Of a DNA stretch of 64,000 nucleotides, positions 27,901 through 40,052 are shown piece by piece (the stretch's first letter is position 1; each line of letters begins with the position of its first letter). The stretch is from Pratylenchus scribneri (taxonomy: Eukaryota; Nematoda; Chromadorea; Rhabditida; Pratylenchidae), in NCBI GenBank assembly GCA_030063045.1, contig JAQSEB010000117.1, positions 124,001-188,000 of the forward strand, in the 5' to 3' direction. The position numbers and the translations under genes were made by a program. Below the pieces are notes generated by a model. The model was not told the DNA's origin. It saw nothing but the letters and a program-made list of their open reading frames with translations, and did not search any database.

Positions 27901-30900
27901 TACATTAGTCAAAGAGAAAACGCAGATCCTACTTATTTCATTCCCGAGTGAATAATGGGCCAATGGGAGGGGTTAAGAGAGTCTGGCCTAAAGGCCGCCT
28001 TCAAAATGGATTTGAATTGTAAATGGCCTCCCTGGAAAAGGAAAATGGGAACAAAATAAAAGGGGGAAGGCCATTGGAATTAATTAGGCAAAAAATGGCA
28101 CATATTTGGAGGACCATTTTCAAGGGAATCCGGAATCCCTGGGGAACAATGTTTACGGAAAAAACACACACCAATATGAAAACATCGCTTCCACTGTTTT
28201 TTGCCTCTTTTCAATGGAAAATGATCCTCCACTTCCTTTCCATTTATTATTTGTGGAAGGAAATATTTTTAATTGGGGAGAAAAATGTTGCGCAAATGAA
28301 TTGTTCTGGCAAAATTGCTTCCATTCTTTGGCCTTCAACTTTGAAGGCATTTAGAGAATTCCAAATTCAATGAAATTCTCAATTCTTTCATCCACTTTTT
28401 TGTTTTTAGTTTTTGTTTTTGCACTCATCCCCAATTTATGTGCATTTCATGGCAGTAAAAAGTGCATATAATTTGCATAGGCAAACTTCCTTCATTCTAC
28501 CAAAAATCAAATATAATAAAATGGCAATTGCACTCTTGAATGAATCTAATTCATTTCAATGAATTTCTTTGCTTCCTGGTTTCGACCACCAATTTTATCC
28601 ATTTTCATTTGCGCATCTTCCATAAAAATTAATCGCATGGACCACCCAATGGCCATTTTTGAATTAACCCACAATAAGCATGTTTTTCTTAATCATTTTC
28701 CCATTCAGTTTCCCAGAAAATGTCTGGACAAAAACAGGGAATAATGCCCTCTGGGAATGTTGGATGAATTGGATGCGCAAATTCACAAATGGATGTACTC
28801 GCCCTTTTGGAATTTCTAATCATTTCACCCATTTCCCATTAAATTAACCGTGTCCATCATTTTGTTTTTTATAATAATTTCGTCTGCTTTTCCCTCAAAA
28901 TATTTCCAATAGAATAGGAAATATTCGCACAAGAAAATAATTTTCAAAGAAAAAATAAGCTAAAAATAAAATATTCGGCCTTATTTTTCATGCTAACATC
29001 TGTACCTAAAATTTTAGTGATCTTCTAATCTTCTTTTTATATGGATTTATGCAAAATTTTAACTAATTAAATATGGCTTCAAAATGCATAAAAAAATGCT
29101 CACAATTCTCATTCTTTTTTCGATTCGTTACCAAATTCCAAAATCTTCTCAATATCATCTCCAAATCCCTTTCGAAAGAATGAATGGCCAGAAAAACTAA
29201 CTGCTTTCCCCTTAATTTGTTCACCGGAAGAACACAAATTATTGTTAGGGAAGAAAAAAATGCCGAGTCCAAGAAAATGAGGTGGAAAAAAATTCCAAGA
29301 ATTGATGAAAATGGGAGGAGGAAAATCCAATTATTCATCCAAGCGAGAACAAAAATAAGGCGCGGCGAACATAGCATACATTGTTTTGGAACAATGGAAG
29401 ACACCCTGGAAAAGGAAGAATGGCATCGAGCAGACAATATTTCGACCAATTCGTCTACAAAAATCACCTTCAAAATTATGGCCTAAATCCACAAATCTCC
29501 ATAGGAGTCGAATAAAATCGGCAAATTGGAAAAGCCGGATTTTTAATGGATTTGGCAAAATATCCGTACATAAAATATTGGCTTAAAGGATCCTTTTCAT
29601 CCCCTTCCCCTCCTTTATTCAGCTATTCTCGCGTGCGCCCCCTCCCCCAAGGGCATCGGCACCTTCTCGCCCGAATCCATTGTGTCCCCTTACTTTTTGT
29701 TGTCCACATTCTTCCCATACTTCTCCAGCCATTGGATTTGTCCTTTTGGTGGGATTTTTGACGCATGCAACAGTACAAAATAATATTACCTAAAAGTGTG
29801 AATGAATGAATCATTGGAAAAGACAAAATTTGTGTTGGAGGCAATGCGCGAATTTTTGCAAGAATTATACCAAAAAATATGCAAAAGTGCAGGATTCTGA
29901 GGAAAAATGTGAATGAGGACATTTTTTGGCATTTTTTGGGTTGGATTGGAGTGTACTAATTTTTTAATATTCCAACATTTTGGCTATAGCTTTTTGGCCA
30001 ATTTGTTTCATTTTAAATATTTAGTATTTACCAATTTGAATAATTATTGCAACTTCCAAATTCGCAAATTAATGCCGATGTTTTCAATCTAAAGTTCCAT
30101 TTTCGCTGTTAAAATTGATTTCAATGGAAGCAAATCGCATTTTCCAATTTGCCAAATTTAATCAAATGCAAAGAAGCGGCATTTCCACATTTCCCGTTTA
30201 AAAGGCCATTCATAAAATTTTCATTCTTTTGTCCTTTTATTCTTCAAATGAGGAAAAAACAAATCCACAAAAGATGGCAAAATTTATTTCCCAGCAAATA
30301 TGACGAAACGATGAATGAATATGCATAAAATTTGTTTGCCATTGGCATTAATCAACACTTCCTTTTGCCCCTCTCAATAAATTCCCTCCTTCCGCATTCA
30401 AAGTTGCACTTTTTCCAAGGGAATAGGGAACAATGGCCATGGCCACCGCATAAAGTAGTATATTTTACCAAATAAAAAGGGAAATGGCCTTTCATTTATA
30501 AGAAATTTTTGTGAAGAATGCGCGACTCAAAATTATTTTGCCTAGACAATTTAGTCCGGGAAAATCCTATAATTGGCCCTCCAAAACATTTTAGAATGTT
30601 CCTTTTTCACCCTTTAAAAGTTCTCATCAAGGAATACTTTAATTCAAATATTTTTTAAAGTTTCATTCAATGAATTTCACCATTAATCCATTCCATAAAA
30701 TTCGCTATAAATTGATACGGAACCAATAACAAAATTATTTTGATGTTTAGTGTATTCAATTAATTATCTCATTAAAATACAATAATAATAATATTAACTT
30801 GAGTCATTCGTCCGCGCAATTTTGGACATACTTCAGCAGCAAAAGTCTATTGGGATTTGGGACCATAATTATAAAATAAATAAATTCCATCATTTTGTCA

Positions 30901-33675
30901 ACAATAATTCATATCCACATCATATTTCGCTAAAAAATTCTCTCTAATTGGCTGATGCTATTAAAATTTCCATAAATTTCAATGGCCATTGGCCATAAAA
31001 AGCAAAAATCAAACAATGAATTATTTATTTACTTTTATGCCCAATGTTTTCACCCATTTCAAATAAAATGTTGTCCAAAAATTCTGTTTTTTTTTTGTTC
31101 CCAATTGGCCAATTTCATCAATTCTCGGATGTTGATTCAATTCTTTGTATTTTTTTAAAATATTTATTTTTCATTTCCAACGAATTTTTGATCCAATTTC
31201 TGCTAATTTTCTATTCAATATGTTTGGAAAAGGTTAAATGAGCCAATTTGGCCAGCTACTGGGAAGTTGAGGGCCAAGAGTCCGAATGGAGCACAAAAAA
31301 TTGTTGGCCACAGTCTAAGGAATAAAAAATGAATGGCTGCTATTTCTGAGAAGGAAGAATCCTTTTTGGAAATAAGTCCAATTTTTTCATTATTTCTTAT
31401 TTCTATAAATTAAAAATACCAAAAGGCAATCCAATAAATTATTTCCTAATTAATTGCCCTAAATTCAGCATCAATTTTTTCCATCAAATTTATGCCCTAT
31501 TCCCCTAATGGAATAATCTTTTTTTCAATCCCAAAATTTGATTCCAATTACCCAAGAATTTTTCACGGAATTATTCGCGCCACCCGCATTTTCTCCTTTT
31601 CTTCTCATTTTCCCAATTTCGTCCTTCCTTCCATCCTTCTGGGAATATTATTTTCTCCTTTATTATAGTCCACCAATTCCCCTGGGACAATCCGAAATGA
31701 TTTTTTGTCCATCGGAAGCACAAAAAACGGCTGAAATCCATTTGGCGAATTAATTCCCCCGAAAATGGTCGAGTATTTATTAAAAGGTGGATCTACTTCC
31801 ATTCCTATCTTTCTGATAAATTTGACTAAAATTTTAATTTTACTAAATTGTCATCCAATTTTTGTTGTTTTGATTGGGTTCCAATCTTTGTGCCGACAAT
31901 TCCATTTCATTAATTACATTTCCGGCCAATTCTTTCATTGTTTGCCTAAGTTTTTGTTTGAGCATAGGTGGAATGGTTTTTGGCATTTGCCACCAAAGAA
32001 ACTTGACCCTTCCCCAAATAAATTGCCTTTTTTCCAGAATGGACCAGACAAAAAAATGAAAATTATTATTTGTGACCAATCGCACATCAGCGAATGGCCC
32101 CAATGATGAATTCTGAATGAATTATGTTTGTGGCCCTTTGTACGAACATTACAAAAAATGGAATATAAATAATCTAAAAAAGTCTAAATGAGTTTTACTA
32201 AAGAAGAAGGGTACCAACAATAGAAAAATACATTATTGACGCATTTTGGATGATGATTTCCTCCCTGTTGAATTATTTCCGTGTTCGTATTGTCTATTGC
32301 AAAATGGCATCAAAATATCTACACCGTGTTATTACCTATATTCTTTCATGTTTCCGTCGGAACATACCAAACCCCAATCCCCCCCCCCCCCCTCTCTCAA
32401 TTCATCATCCTTCATCATCAATTCATCTCTTTATGTTCGCGCCAGTCCACAATTTTTTTTGACCAAAAAACCAATTTCCTTTTCCTGGCAACCACCAATC
32501 TTCTCCTCTGTTTTGTGCCCAAAAATTCTATTCTCTTTTTTTCCCATTTGCCTTAAATATTATTGTTGATGGCGTTGATGATAATTCATCGGCACGCCAT
32601 CATTGGCACCAAATTTGATGAATTCAGTTAAAGCAGACATCTCTTTATGTGCCCAATTTACATAAACAATGTTGGTTTAGTCTAAAAACCTATATACTAA
32701 TTAATTTGCTTGGTACTTACTCTAATTGGTTTAAACCGGCAAATGGTTTAACAGACATATTTATGAGACGGGTTAAATAAAAAAATTACATATTTTCCCT
32801 AATTTGTTATTCGGATTTTGTGCTCCAAATTTTCTATGGAAATGTGCGCATTCATAATTTATTACTTTTTTTTTCCATTCCTTTCCCAAAATCAGCGCCA
32901 CCCGGCATTTTGCACTCTTTTCGACTGGTCTTTCTTTCAGTCTTCCTCTCGAAATTCTCACGAATTATGGGAAAAAAAATGCCTACGGCTGTTTTTCTGT
33001 TTTTGGCCTTCATAAAGGGCAGAAATGTCCAATATTTTTCCTTCCAATTTGGCCTTTTAATTCCATTTCAAAACCAAAAACAAAGCAAATTAGTCAGTGG
33101 CGCCACATTTCGAATTTTTATTGGATTATTGCGTGCAAAATTGGCAGCAGCAAAAATGCCAACCAATTAAATTGAAAAATTTAAACAACGTAAATGCGCA
33201 GACAAATAAAAATATTTGGTCCAAATAAAATGTTATTTGATTCGAAAATGATGTGAAAATTTTGCACTCAAAATTTTCTAAAATGACTCAAAAATGACTC
33301 GAAATTGTATGAATTTGGGCATTGGCACGTCCTTTTGGGCACTATAAATTCGGGCGTACTTTTGGTGAAAAATTTATCAACCTGACTCGAAAATCAGTAC
33401 CAATTTCCTTCCATTCCATTCATTTTTAACAGGCTAACGAAGAATGGAATGGTCCAATCCAAACCGTATCCAATTTCCAATATGGCCTCATTTCATATTA
33501 ATTAATTTATTTTTCCACTAATTTATTATTCTTCATTCAGCCGAAAACCCCTCATGTCAGAGAGCATAATCTCATTTAAAATCCCAGACAACGGCACAAA
33601 CAATATTATGGCCTTCCATTAATTCGCCCACCCACCAAAATTCATTAATTCATTTCCATTTTCATCCATTTTTGA
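21958..33675. other. 11.7 kb gene-poor AT-rich region
   Basis: I find no spliced gene model or known domain. ORFs of 60-136 codons exist (for example 28023-28373 + and 29063-29473 -), but they conflict on opposite strands and show no recognisable family. The stretch contains C-runs (25699-25713, 32379-32392) and one copy of a dispersed repeat (27187-27405). The first few hundred bases presumably include the rsp-6 promoter, and the last part the GPCR promoter. A fast-evolving or single-exon gene could have been missed. Confidence 0.55.
27187..27405. repeat. dispersed repeat, copy 1 of family A
   Basis: The first 38 bp (27187-27224, starting AATGCCTAAAAGGGCC) are identical to 39225-39262. After that the copies diverge but keep shared blocks such as TCAATCAAATAT and ATAATTTAAAGT in the same order. 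A decayed transposable element is likely; the class is unknown. Confidence 0.7.
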
Positions 33676-36475
33676 ATGCTTTTCCAAAATCATTCCATTT
33701 CGGCTGCTTCCCCTTCCATTTTCACAACTCCATTTCCGCCCATCCACCCCCAAAACCGGCATCTTCATCATCAATTCCCGTCGACTCCATCGCCGGATGA
33801 TCCAACGGCCAGTTTCATTGCCGCAGCCTCCGCCGTCCAATCGGCCAATTCCATCGACAATTCGGCCCAACGCCTTCAATCCGTCCAATTGCCATCCACA
33901 TTGGCCCCTTGGCAAATTCAGCAAATCAGCGAAGAAGAGTGAGGACACTCAATGAATTCAATTGAATTAAATTTTTGTAGATTTTTTGCATCATTGCCCG
34001 TTTTCGACATGTTCCCTCTGTCAAATGGAGATGAGAATCACGTGATCCTCTATGCCTTGGTCAGTTTTTTGCCGGCATTTGATACTTTGGATCATTTAAA
34101 AATGATTATTTACATTCCGAAAAATATCGAAAAAGATAATATTGGTATAAAAATGATAAAGATTTGTGAGGAAGGCCAAAAGATTCATCTGATTTAATTC
34201 GATTTGGACACATGCCGGGGATAGAATCATGGATATGGTTTTAATAGGGCGAATTAGATTTAAATGTCATCAAATTATCCTTATATTATAGTTGTATGCC
34301 GTCCTTTTCCTGGTTGGCGTATGTGGCAATGTCAGTGTGATTACATTGATCCGGCATTTGCATGCCAATACCAGCTATGATAATACAATGATTTATGTGC
34401 TCTTCCTTTGTTGTGTCGATTTGGCCTCAGTTGTGCCTTTGCCAATGGCCATCATGGATCAGGTTTGAGAGAGGGATTTTGGAACATTTGCCAAATTAAT
34501 TATTTACTTTTAGCTTCTCGGCTTCTGGATGTTTGGCACTGCTCTCTGCAAAGTGTATCGAGCGTTGGAGCATGTGGGACGTGCATTGAGCACATTTGTG
34601 CTTGCAGCAATGTCATTCGGTTTGTTACTATCACAATGAATGGATCCTGCATACCGTATAATTTCTTTTAATTCCCCTTCCCTATCCTCTAATAATTCCC
34701 CATTTCCTCTAGGTACTGGCAGAGTGAACTTAAAAAAATTTGTTATTACATTTTCATAGTTCCCTAAGTTCTACAATATCCGCTTTAATTTGTTCAAAAA
34801 TATAAACAAATTAAGGAATTAAAATTCCCAATTTTTGATAGACTGAAAAAATAATTCCTCGCGGGGAATTAAAAGAGGTTATACGGTATTAAAATCTCGA
34901 AATGAGAAGTAAAATTGAATGCCGGGATTCCCAACCATTGAATTCGATTCTAATTAATACCATTCCTTAATTCATTTTGTTCATCAGATCGATTCCTTCG
35001 TGTCTGCTATCCGCACAAGAAGACCAGCCGTCGGGTTGTGCTAATCCAATTGTTGGCACTAACAATGCTTACTTTTGTGCTGCTCTCTCCATTGTTGATC
35101 AAATCATCCAGTCGGGAAATTGTGCTGAAGGAAGTGTTGTTGGAGAATCCATATCGGCTGGCCCGTGTGCGCATATTCAAATGCATGGACCATTTGGAAG
35201 GCACACTACTATGTAAGGGAGATTGATGGGATATTAAAGTGGCCAAAAATATTATTGAAATAGTTAATAATATTTTGATTTATTTGCTAAAAATTACGAT
35301 AGTATTAGTCCTAATCTAGGGCGGCTAAATTTGTTTGGATCCGGGAGCTGAGCTAGGCTCTTGCCCCAGGCCTTCGCCGGGAGTCTAAACCCACAGTGGC
35401 CTAATGTGGAAAGGTATTGGGATTGGTTGGATTGGACTTTAGAGTGAACAATGAACATTTATCTATTTTACAAAAAAAGGGTAGAACATTTTGTAGAGAA
35501 ATGAATTTTAAAAAGAGGCTTGGGGCAAATATGATTGATATGATATGGAGGCGGGACATTTGGGCAAAAGTGAGGAATATGGTAGGAGAAATAGTTGGTA
35601 TTGACAGATAGATAGCTTATAGGTTAGGAGGGATTCATTGACCATTCCAATTATTATTTTAACCATCTAAATTTATTGCCAATTTTGTCATATATTTTCA
35701 GCTGTGTTCATCACTTATATGTTTTTGATTGGCTTCTTCCTCCCAGTCCTTTTGATCACCGTTTTCTATGCCCTAATGATGCGCAGATTGTTCAAACGGT
35801 CCAGATCTATGTCAAGCTCAAAAGTAATTCCCAAAAATTAGACTAATTTGGTTTAATATTATTCCAATTAAGTTGCCCGTAAATCGAATTGCCGGCTACA
35901 CAATTGCCATCTCCGTTTTCTTCGTCATTTGCTGGAGCCCATATTGGATAAGTATGCTCTATTTCAATTTTATCCATTGGGAAAATGAGGAGACCGAACG
36001 AAACAGTGAGGACATTTTCAGGTGAATATTCATTACGAATAAATAATTCTAAAATATTTCCTCCCATTTCCGTAGTTCCGACAAGTTCATTTACATCATG
36101 TACGGCATCCATGCCCTGCCCTACGTGAATTCCGCATCAAATTGGCTTTTGTACGGCCTTTTGAACAGTCAATTGATGCGTCGAGCCAAATACCCAAATG
36201 AATCCACTTATTATGCCGGCGTTGGCGAAAATGGATTTGGCCCATATGGAGGCAGCATTCGATTGGGCACTCATCCATCCACGACACCCCCACAACCATC
36301 CACAATTCGATTTGGGTCGGGCAGTACCACAAATAATGCGGCAATGAATGTTCATCAACACAGCAGTTTGGCAGTGATGAGCATGAATGGAGGGGGCAGA
36401 TGCAGTTCAACATTATCGGCTCCGGTCTTTGGAAAATGTGAGTGGAATGAAAAATTTAGAATTTTTCAAAGTTAG
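33676..36475 (+). CDS. rhodopsin-class neuropeptide-type GPCR
   Basis: Seven-transmembrane receptor, probably for a peptide. Exons: 33676-33938, 33981-34059, 34292-34462, 34514-34619, 34988-35212, 35702-35823, 35873-36021, 36076-36475; 1515 nt, 504 aa. TM1 has GVCGNVSV. TM2 has CVDLASVVPLP. The TM3 start has ALCKVYRALEH and ends with the DRY-like DRFLRVCYP. The partner extracellular Cys is in RIFKCMDH. TM6 has FFVICWSPYW. TM7 has PYVNSASNWLLYGLLN, where NPxxY is replaced by NWLLY. The long N-terminus (about 105 aa) is Ser/Pro-rich and lacks a clear signal peptide. The ATG follows an in-frame TGA. A donor at 36438 could instead join exon 8 to 36923-37164, giving 572 aa. The ligand is unknown; a somatostatin/allatostatin/opioid-like grouping is only a guess. 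Confidence 0.88.
35303..35400 (+). repeat. dispersed repeat family B in GPCR intron 5
   Basis: ATTAGTCCTAATCTAGGGC and, further on, GGCCTTCGCCGGGAGTCTAA match, with a few changes, the reverse complement of 39413-39480. It lies in the 489-nt intron between GPCR exons 5 and 6. Probably the terminal part of a mobile element. Confidence 0.55.
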
Positions 36476-36579
36476 GAAAATTCTATCAAATTATTTAGAA
36501 AAAAACAAATGAATTCACCTAAAAATTCATCGAATTTTGGAGCAAAAATGATAAAAAAATATTTCATCTTACCGGATTC

Positions 36580-36720
36580 TTCGGAATGAAACACATTGGG
36601 CAAAAAACATTTTTTGGAGTAATACATTTTAGGCAAAGAAATCTATTTTTCTATATTTAAACAGGGCAAAAACATCTTTACGGATTGAAACACATTTAGG
36701 CACAAACACATTCTTAAAAG
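36580..36720. repeat. degenerate tandem repeat downstream of GPCR
   Basis: Several imperfect units of the type GAAACACATT-GGGCAAAAA-CAT recur at about 36585, 36623, 36664 and 36688. AT-rich, short and decayed. Confidence 0.4.
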
Positions 36721-36896
36721 AATTCGAAAATTTGGCCTTATTCTCAAAGCCATATTTCCGTAAAAGGCTGAACCAATTAATTTATGAAATATACCATTTA
36801 ATAGCCAATATATTGCTCTTCAAAATGACATCAAATGAATTAAAAACGATTATTTTAAAGTTAAGCGATGGCAAAATTGACTGATCATATAATAAA

Positions 36897-37518
36897 TTAA
36901 ATAATAAATTCTCTCAATATAGGTCGAAAAGCGGCAAGTGCCAATGGCAAAACGACTGGCTCTTCCGGTTGGACTGGTTGCGGTAATCGGATTTGGCCAA
37001 CGGTGGTCGTCTTTGCCATAGTCACTATGGGTTTTTGGGTAGTTTTTGGTGAATTTTCTTCCGCCAACAATTCAATTGGCAAAGATTCAAATGGAAGGAG
37101 TGAATGGCTGGGTGGCCTGGTTGATGAGGGCAATGGAGGTGTTAGGGAACTCGAATGGGGATGATTGTGGTTGTGGCCACCTTTTGGGAATATTTTGCAT
37201 TTCCTCCCTAAAATAATTCTGCTTACCTTCCATCATCATTTCCATCATATCCATTTCGTCCATTGTCCCATTTTGACTATTTCGTATGCCCTCCAAAGTG
37301 TGCGGTGCATTTTTAATTGGCTCAATGTCATTTCCCACTGTTTCCGTCAAATTTGTGGACACCGTCCCATTTGCCTTCAATTCTTCCTCAATTTGTTGTT
37401 CATCATTTAATTTTGGGATTGGTAATTCATTTCGAATTCGTTGGCCAATTGCAAAAGTGGTCAAAAGGAAAAGGAAAATGGAGGAGGAGGAAAATTCCAA
37501 CGAATCGTAGAGACTCAT
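36897..37518 (-). CDS. small secreted Pro/Met-rich protein, unknown function
   Basis: No family recognised. Minus-strand exons 37227-37518 and 36897-37207 make 603 nt (200 aa), joined by a 19-nt gap with GT...AG ends (GAAG/GTAAGC to TTTTAG/GG). A gap this short is unusual, so the splice is uncertain; exon 1 read through would give a 143-aa protein instead. The N-terminus (MSLYDSLEF, then SSSSIFLFLLTTFAIGQ) looks like a signal peptide with a hydrophobic core at about 10-24. An acidic, Met-rich middle (MDEMDMMEMMMEG) and NGT sites (N-glycosylation type) follow, then His/Asn/Pro-rich and Pro-rich segments. The gene converges on the GPCR and is antisense to a possible last exon of it. The coding potential of both strands is similar, so one may be spurious. 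Confidence 0.45.
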
Positions 37519-38580
37519 TTTTGGGCAAATTGGAAGGAAATTCACAAATTTATAGGAAAATTTTGTGCACAAAAATAAATACGATTAATTTTAGATAAAT
37601 AAATAATATTCCCATAAATACCCCATTTTTGGATGCCGAAAATAGATAAAGCATCGAGGATATAGGATGAAGGATGGATCCATCCTAAAATAGATGGCCC
37701 CAAATTTTCATCTATATTTGTTTTGAGAAATGAATCATTCAACAAAATAATTCCTCCATGAAATATTCCTCTCCTTTTTTTAGCTAGGCAATTATTTTTT
37801 GGATTGGATGGTTTTTAATTAGCACTCTGGACATTGGCCAATTTTATCCATAAATTCCATTATTTCACACTTTCATTCACTAATTGTTGTTCTTGAACGA
37901 TCAATCAAACATTTTCCCGACTATTAATAACCAATTCAATGATTGAAGAATTGTAGACCCAATTTGAAAATTATTACAGCGCAATGAGATTTATTCCAGA
38001 TTAATGTAATTGTAATAATGGATTAAATAATATTGAGAATATTCAAATTGAATGTGTTTCTGTTTGATAATATTAATATTAATGTGGTGGGGCTTATTCA
38101 AGAATGGAAATTGGAAATTATCAAATAAAATTGTGAAGAATTTCAATTTTAAAATCAAATGTTTGTTTGAAAATGTGATTATTTTGCGGGTGAATTCTTT
38201 GCTGGGAAATTCTAATCTACTAATCTAAAATTTACGACCATTTTTAGTGTATTTTTGAAAATTTTGAAATTGCCGAAAAATGAATTTTATATATTTGGAA
38301 ACGTGAAAGTGGTTGCTTTTTTTGCAATTCATACTTTATAAGATAAACAGTATGATTTAATTTTACTAAATTGATGTATTAGCCTAAATTGGTAAAATAA
38401 ATTCCCAGCAAAGAATATACCCTAAAGGGGAGGGGAATCAAATCCGTTTTTAAAGAGAGAGGGAAGTGAAAATGGCCAAAAATGGATAAAAGATAATTTC
38501 ATAATTATTGAAAAATGATTAAATTTGCCATTTCCAATCCAAATCATTCCATTCCATATTCCAATTCCAAGGTCACCAAT
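37519..38580. other. AT-rich intergenic spacer, nothing recognised
   Basis: Spacer between two minus-strand models. No coding or RNA signal seen; presumably it contains the promoter of the secreted-protein gene and the 3' UTR of its neighbour. Confidence 0.6.
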
Positions 38581-40052
38581 TCAATTGTCCTCTTCCTCTT
38601 CGGCCACATTGTTCAATTTGATGTGAGTGTGTTGCACCATATTGTCGGCCATTTCGTCGCTTTGATCCTCGCCAAAATTGTTGGAGTCACGGCCACCATT
38701 GGCCACTCCATTGATTGGCGAATTGGTGAAGCGTCCAGTGTTCCACGGAATTGGCTCCTCATTTTGGGTGTTCCCCATCGTAGCATTTGTGCCGTAAAAT
38801 CCGGTCGGCATAATGGCAGCGTGCAATTTCCTGGTGAAAATAATTTGTTAAATTAAGATTTAATAAAAAAGCGGAATTATTAATATTTAATTTAAAATTA
38901 AATTTAATTGGATTAATTCCCCAAAAATAGCTTACTTGGTGTGGCGCCCTTCCACTTTGAAGCCCTCCAATGCGTTTTGAGCCTTTCGCGCAGCTGCCTC
39001 GGAATCCAACTTTAAAAAAATATAATTATTCTATTTTGCATTTTTCCTTCCAATTTACCTGGAAAAACGCCATATCCGCCGAATTGGCAGGGAAAATTGG
39101 GTCGCCAATAATGTGGTTGCCAAATTCACGGGCATTGCCAGCCAGGAAATTAACCAAAGTGCGCAGCTTGAAAATAAGAATTTATAATTTAAATTAAATT
39201 GAGAAATAATAAAATATTTATGTAAATGCCTAAAAGGGCCTTTCCTATTCATCCTACTGTACAGCTACTTTTTTCAAAATCACCCTGTCAATCAAATATG
39301 CCTTTTTTAAACCCAGCCTTTTCCCCTTCACATTTTTCTGCACAATTAATAAAGAATAATTTAAAGTTAATCCGCCTCTAATCCCTATCCCCTTCATTGA
39401 CCCAATTGGGGGTTTAGGATTCCGGTGAAGGCCCAGCTCTCGCCCCCAAATAATGTTAGCCCTAGATTAAGACTAATAATTTATTTACCTCATCCTGGCC
39501 AATGTTCGCCCCGACCAGGCCACTGACAACCAAAATTGTGCCATTTCCTGTCGACCATCCTTCTCCTCCTCCGCCTGCAGTCCAATCATTGCCGCCCCAT
39601 TCTTCTCCTCCATTCCAATATCCGAAATGGTCTTCATTGCGGTTGTTGTTGTTGTGAATTTGGTCATTTTCCTCCTCCAATTCGTCCCATTTCTTCTCAT
39701 TCTTCTGTTGCTCCTCTTCTTCCAATTCATCCCACTTTTTGTCCTGAACCACCTCAGTTTGGCCCGAATATTCATTCCATCCAGAATTCCATCCATTCTG
39801 TTGCGACGATGTTGCTTTCGATGTTTTGGGCCATTCTTCCTTGATTGGCTCCCATTGACGAACTGTTGTTGTGTTTTTGGCCCATCCGGAATTCTGTTCG
39901 TTCCATTCTTCCATTCGAATTGCGGTTGAATTTGCCCATCCATTCTGTTGCATTTTGCCCCATTCCTCTTTGATTGGCCCGGAGTGGACTGATGCAGGTT
40001 TGGCCCATCCCGAATTCTCCTCGGTCCATTCTTCCATTCGTGCTGCGACCAT
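38581..40052 (-). CDS. Trp/Gly-rich protein with RRM-like domain
   Basis: Predicted RNA-binding protein of unknown role. Minus-strand exons: 39489-40052, 39059-39166, 38936-39009, 38581-38830; 996 nt, 331 aa. Residues 1-175 are low complexity with about 16 tryptophans in recurring contexts: MEEWTEENSGWAK, MEEWNEQNSGWAK, IKEEW, QQNGW, and KWDELEEE twice. They end in GGEEWGGNDWTAGGGGEGW. Residues 176-270 look like an RRM: TILVVSGLVG as the first strand, ELRTLVNFL helix, ADMAFFQLDSEAARKAQNAL as the RNP1 strand and second helix, and TKKLHAAI as the last strand. The acidic C-terminus ends EEEEDN. An acceptor-like TTTTCAG lies 57 nt before the ATG and could be a spliced-leader site. Intron 1 is nearly filled by dispersed-repeat sequence. 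Confidence 0.75.
39225..39480. repeat. dispersed repeats A and B inside an intron
   Basis: Bases 39225-39380 match family A at 27187-27405 (38 bp identical at the start). Bases 39413-39480 match in reverse complement family B at 35303-35400. Together they fill most of the 322-nt first intron of the Trp/Gly-rich gene. The two may be opposite ends of one short element. Confidence 0.6.

Noticed and set aside
28023..28373. 116-codon plus frame in the gene-poor region
   Set aside because: No domain, no flanking splice structure, and competing open frames on both strands.
29063..29473. 136-codon minus frame overlapping a 100-codon plus frame
   Set aside because: Opposite-strand open frames of similar quality and no recognisable features; probably chance.
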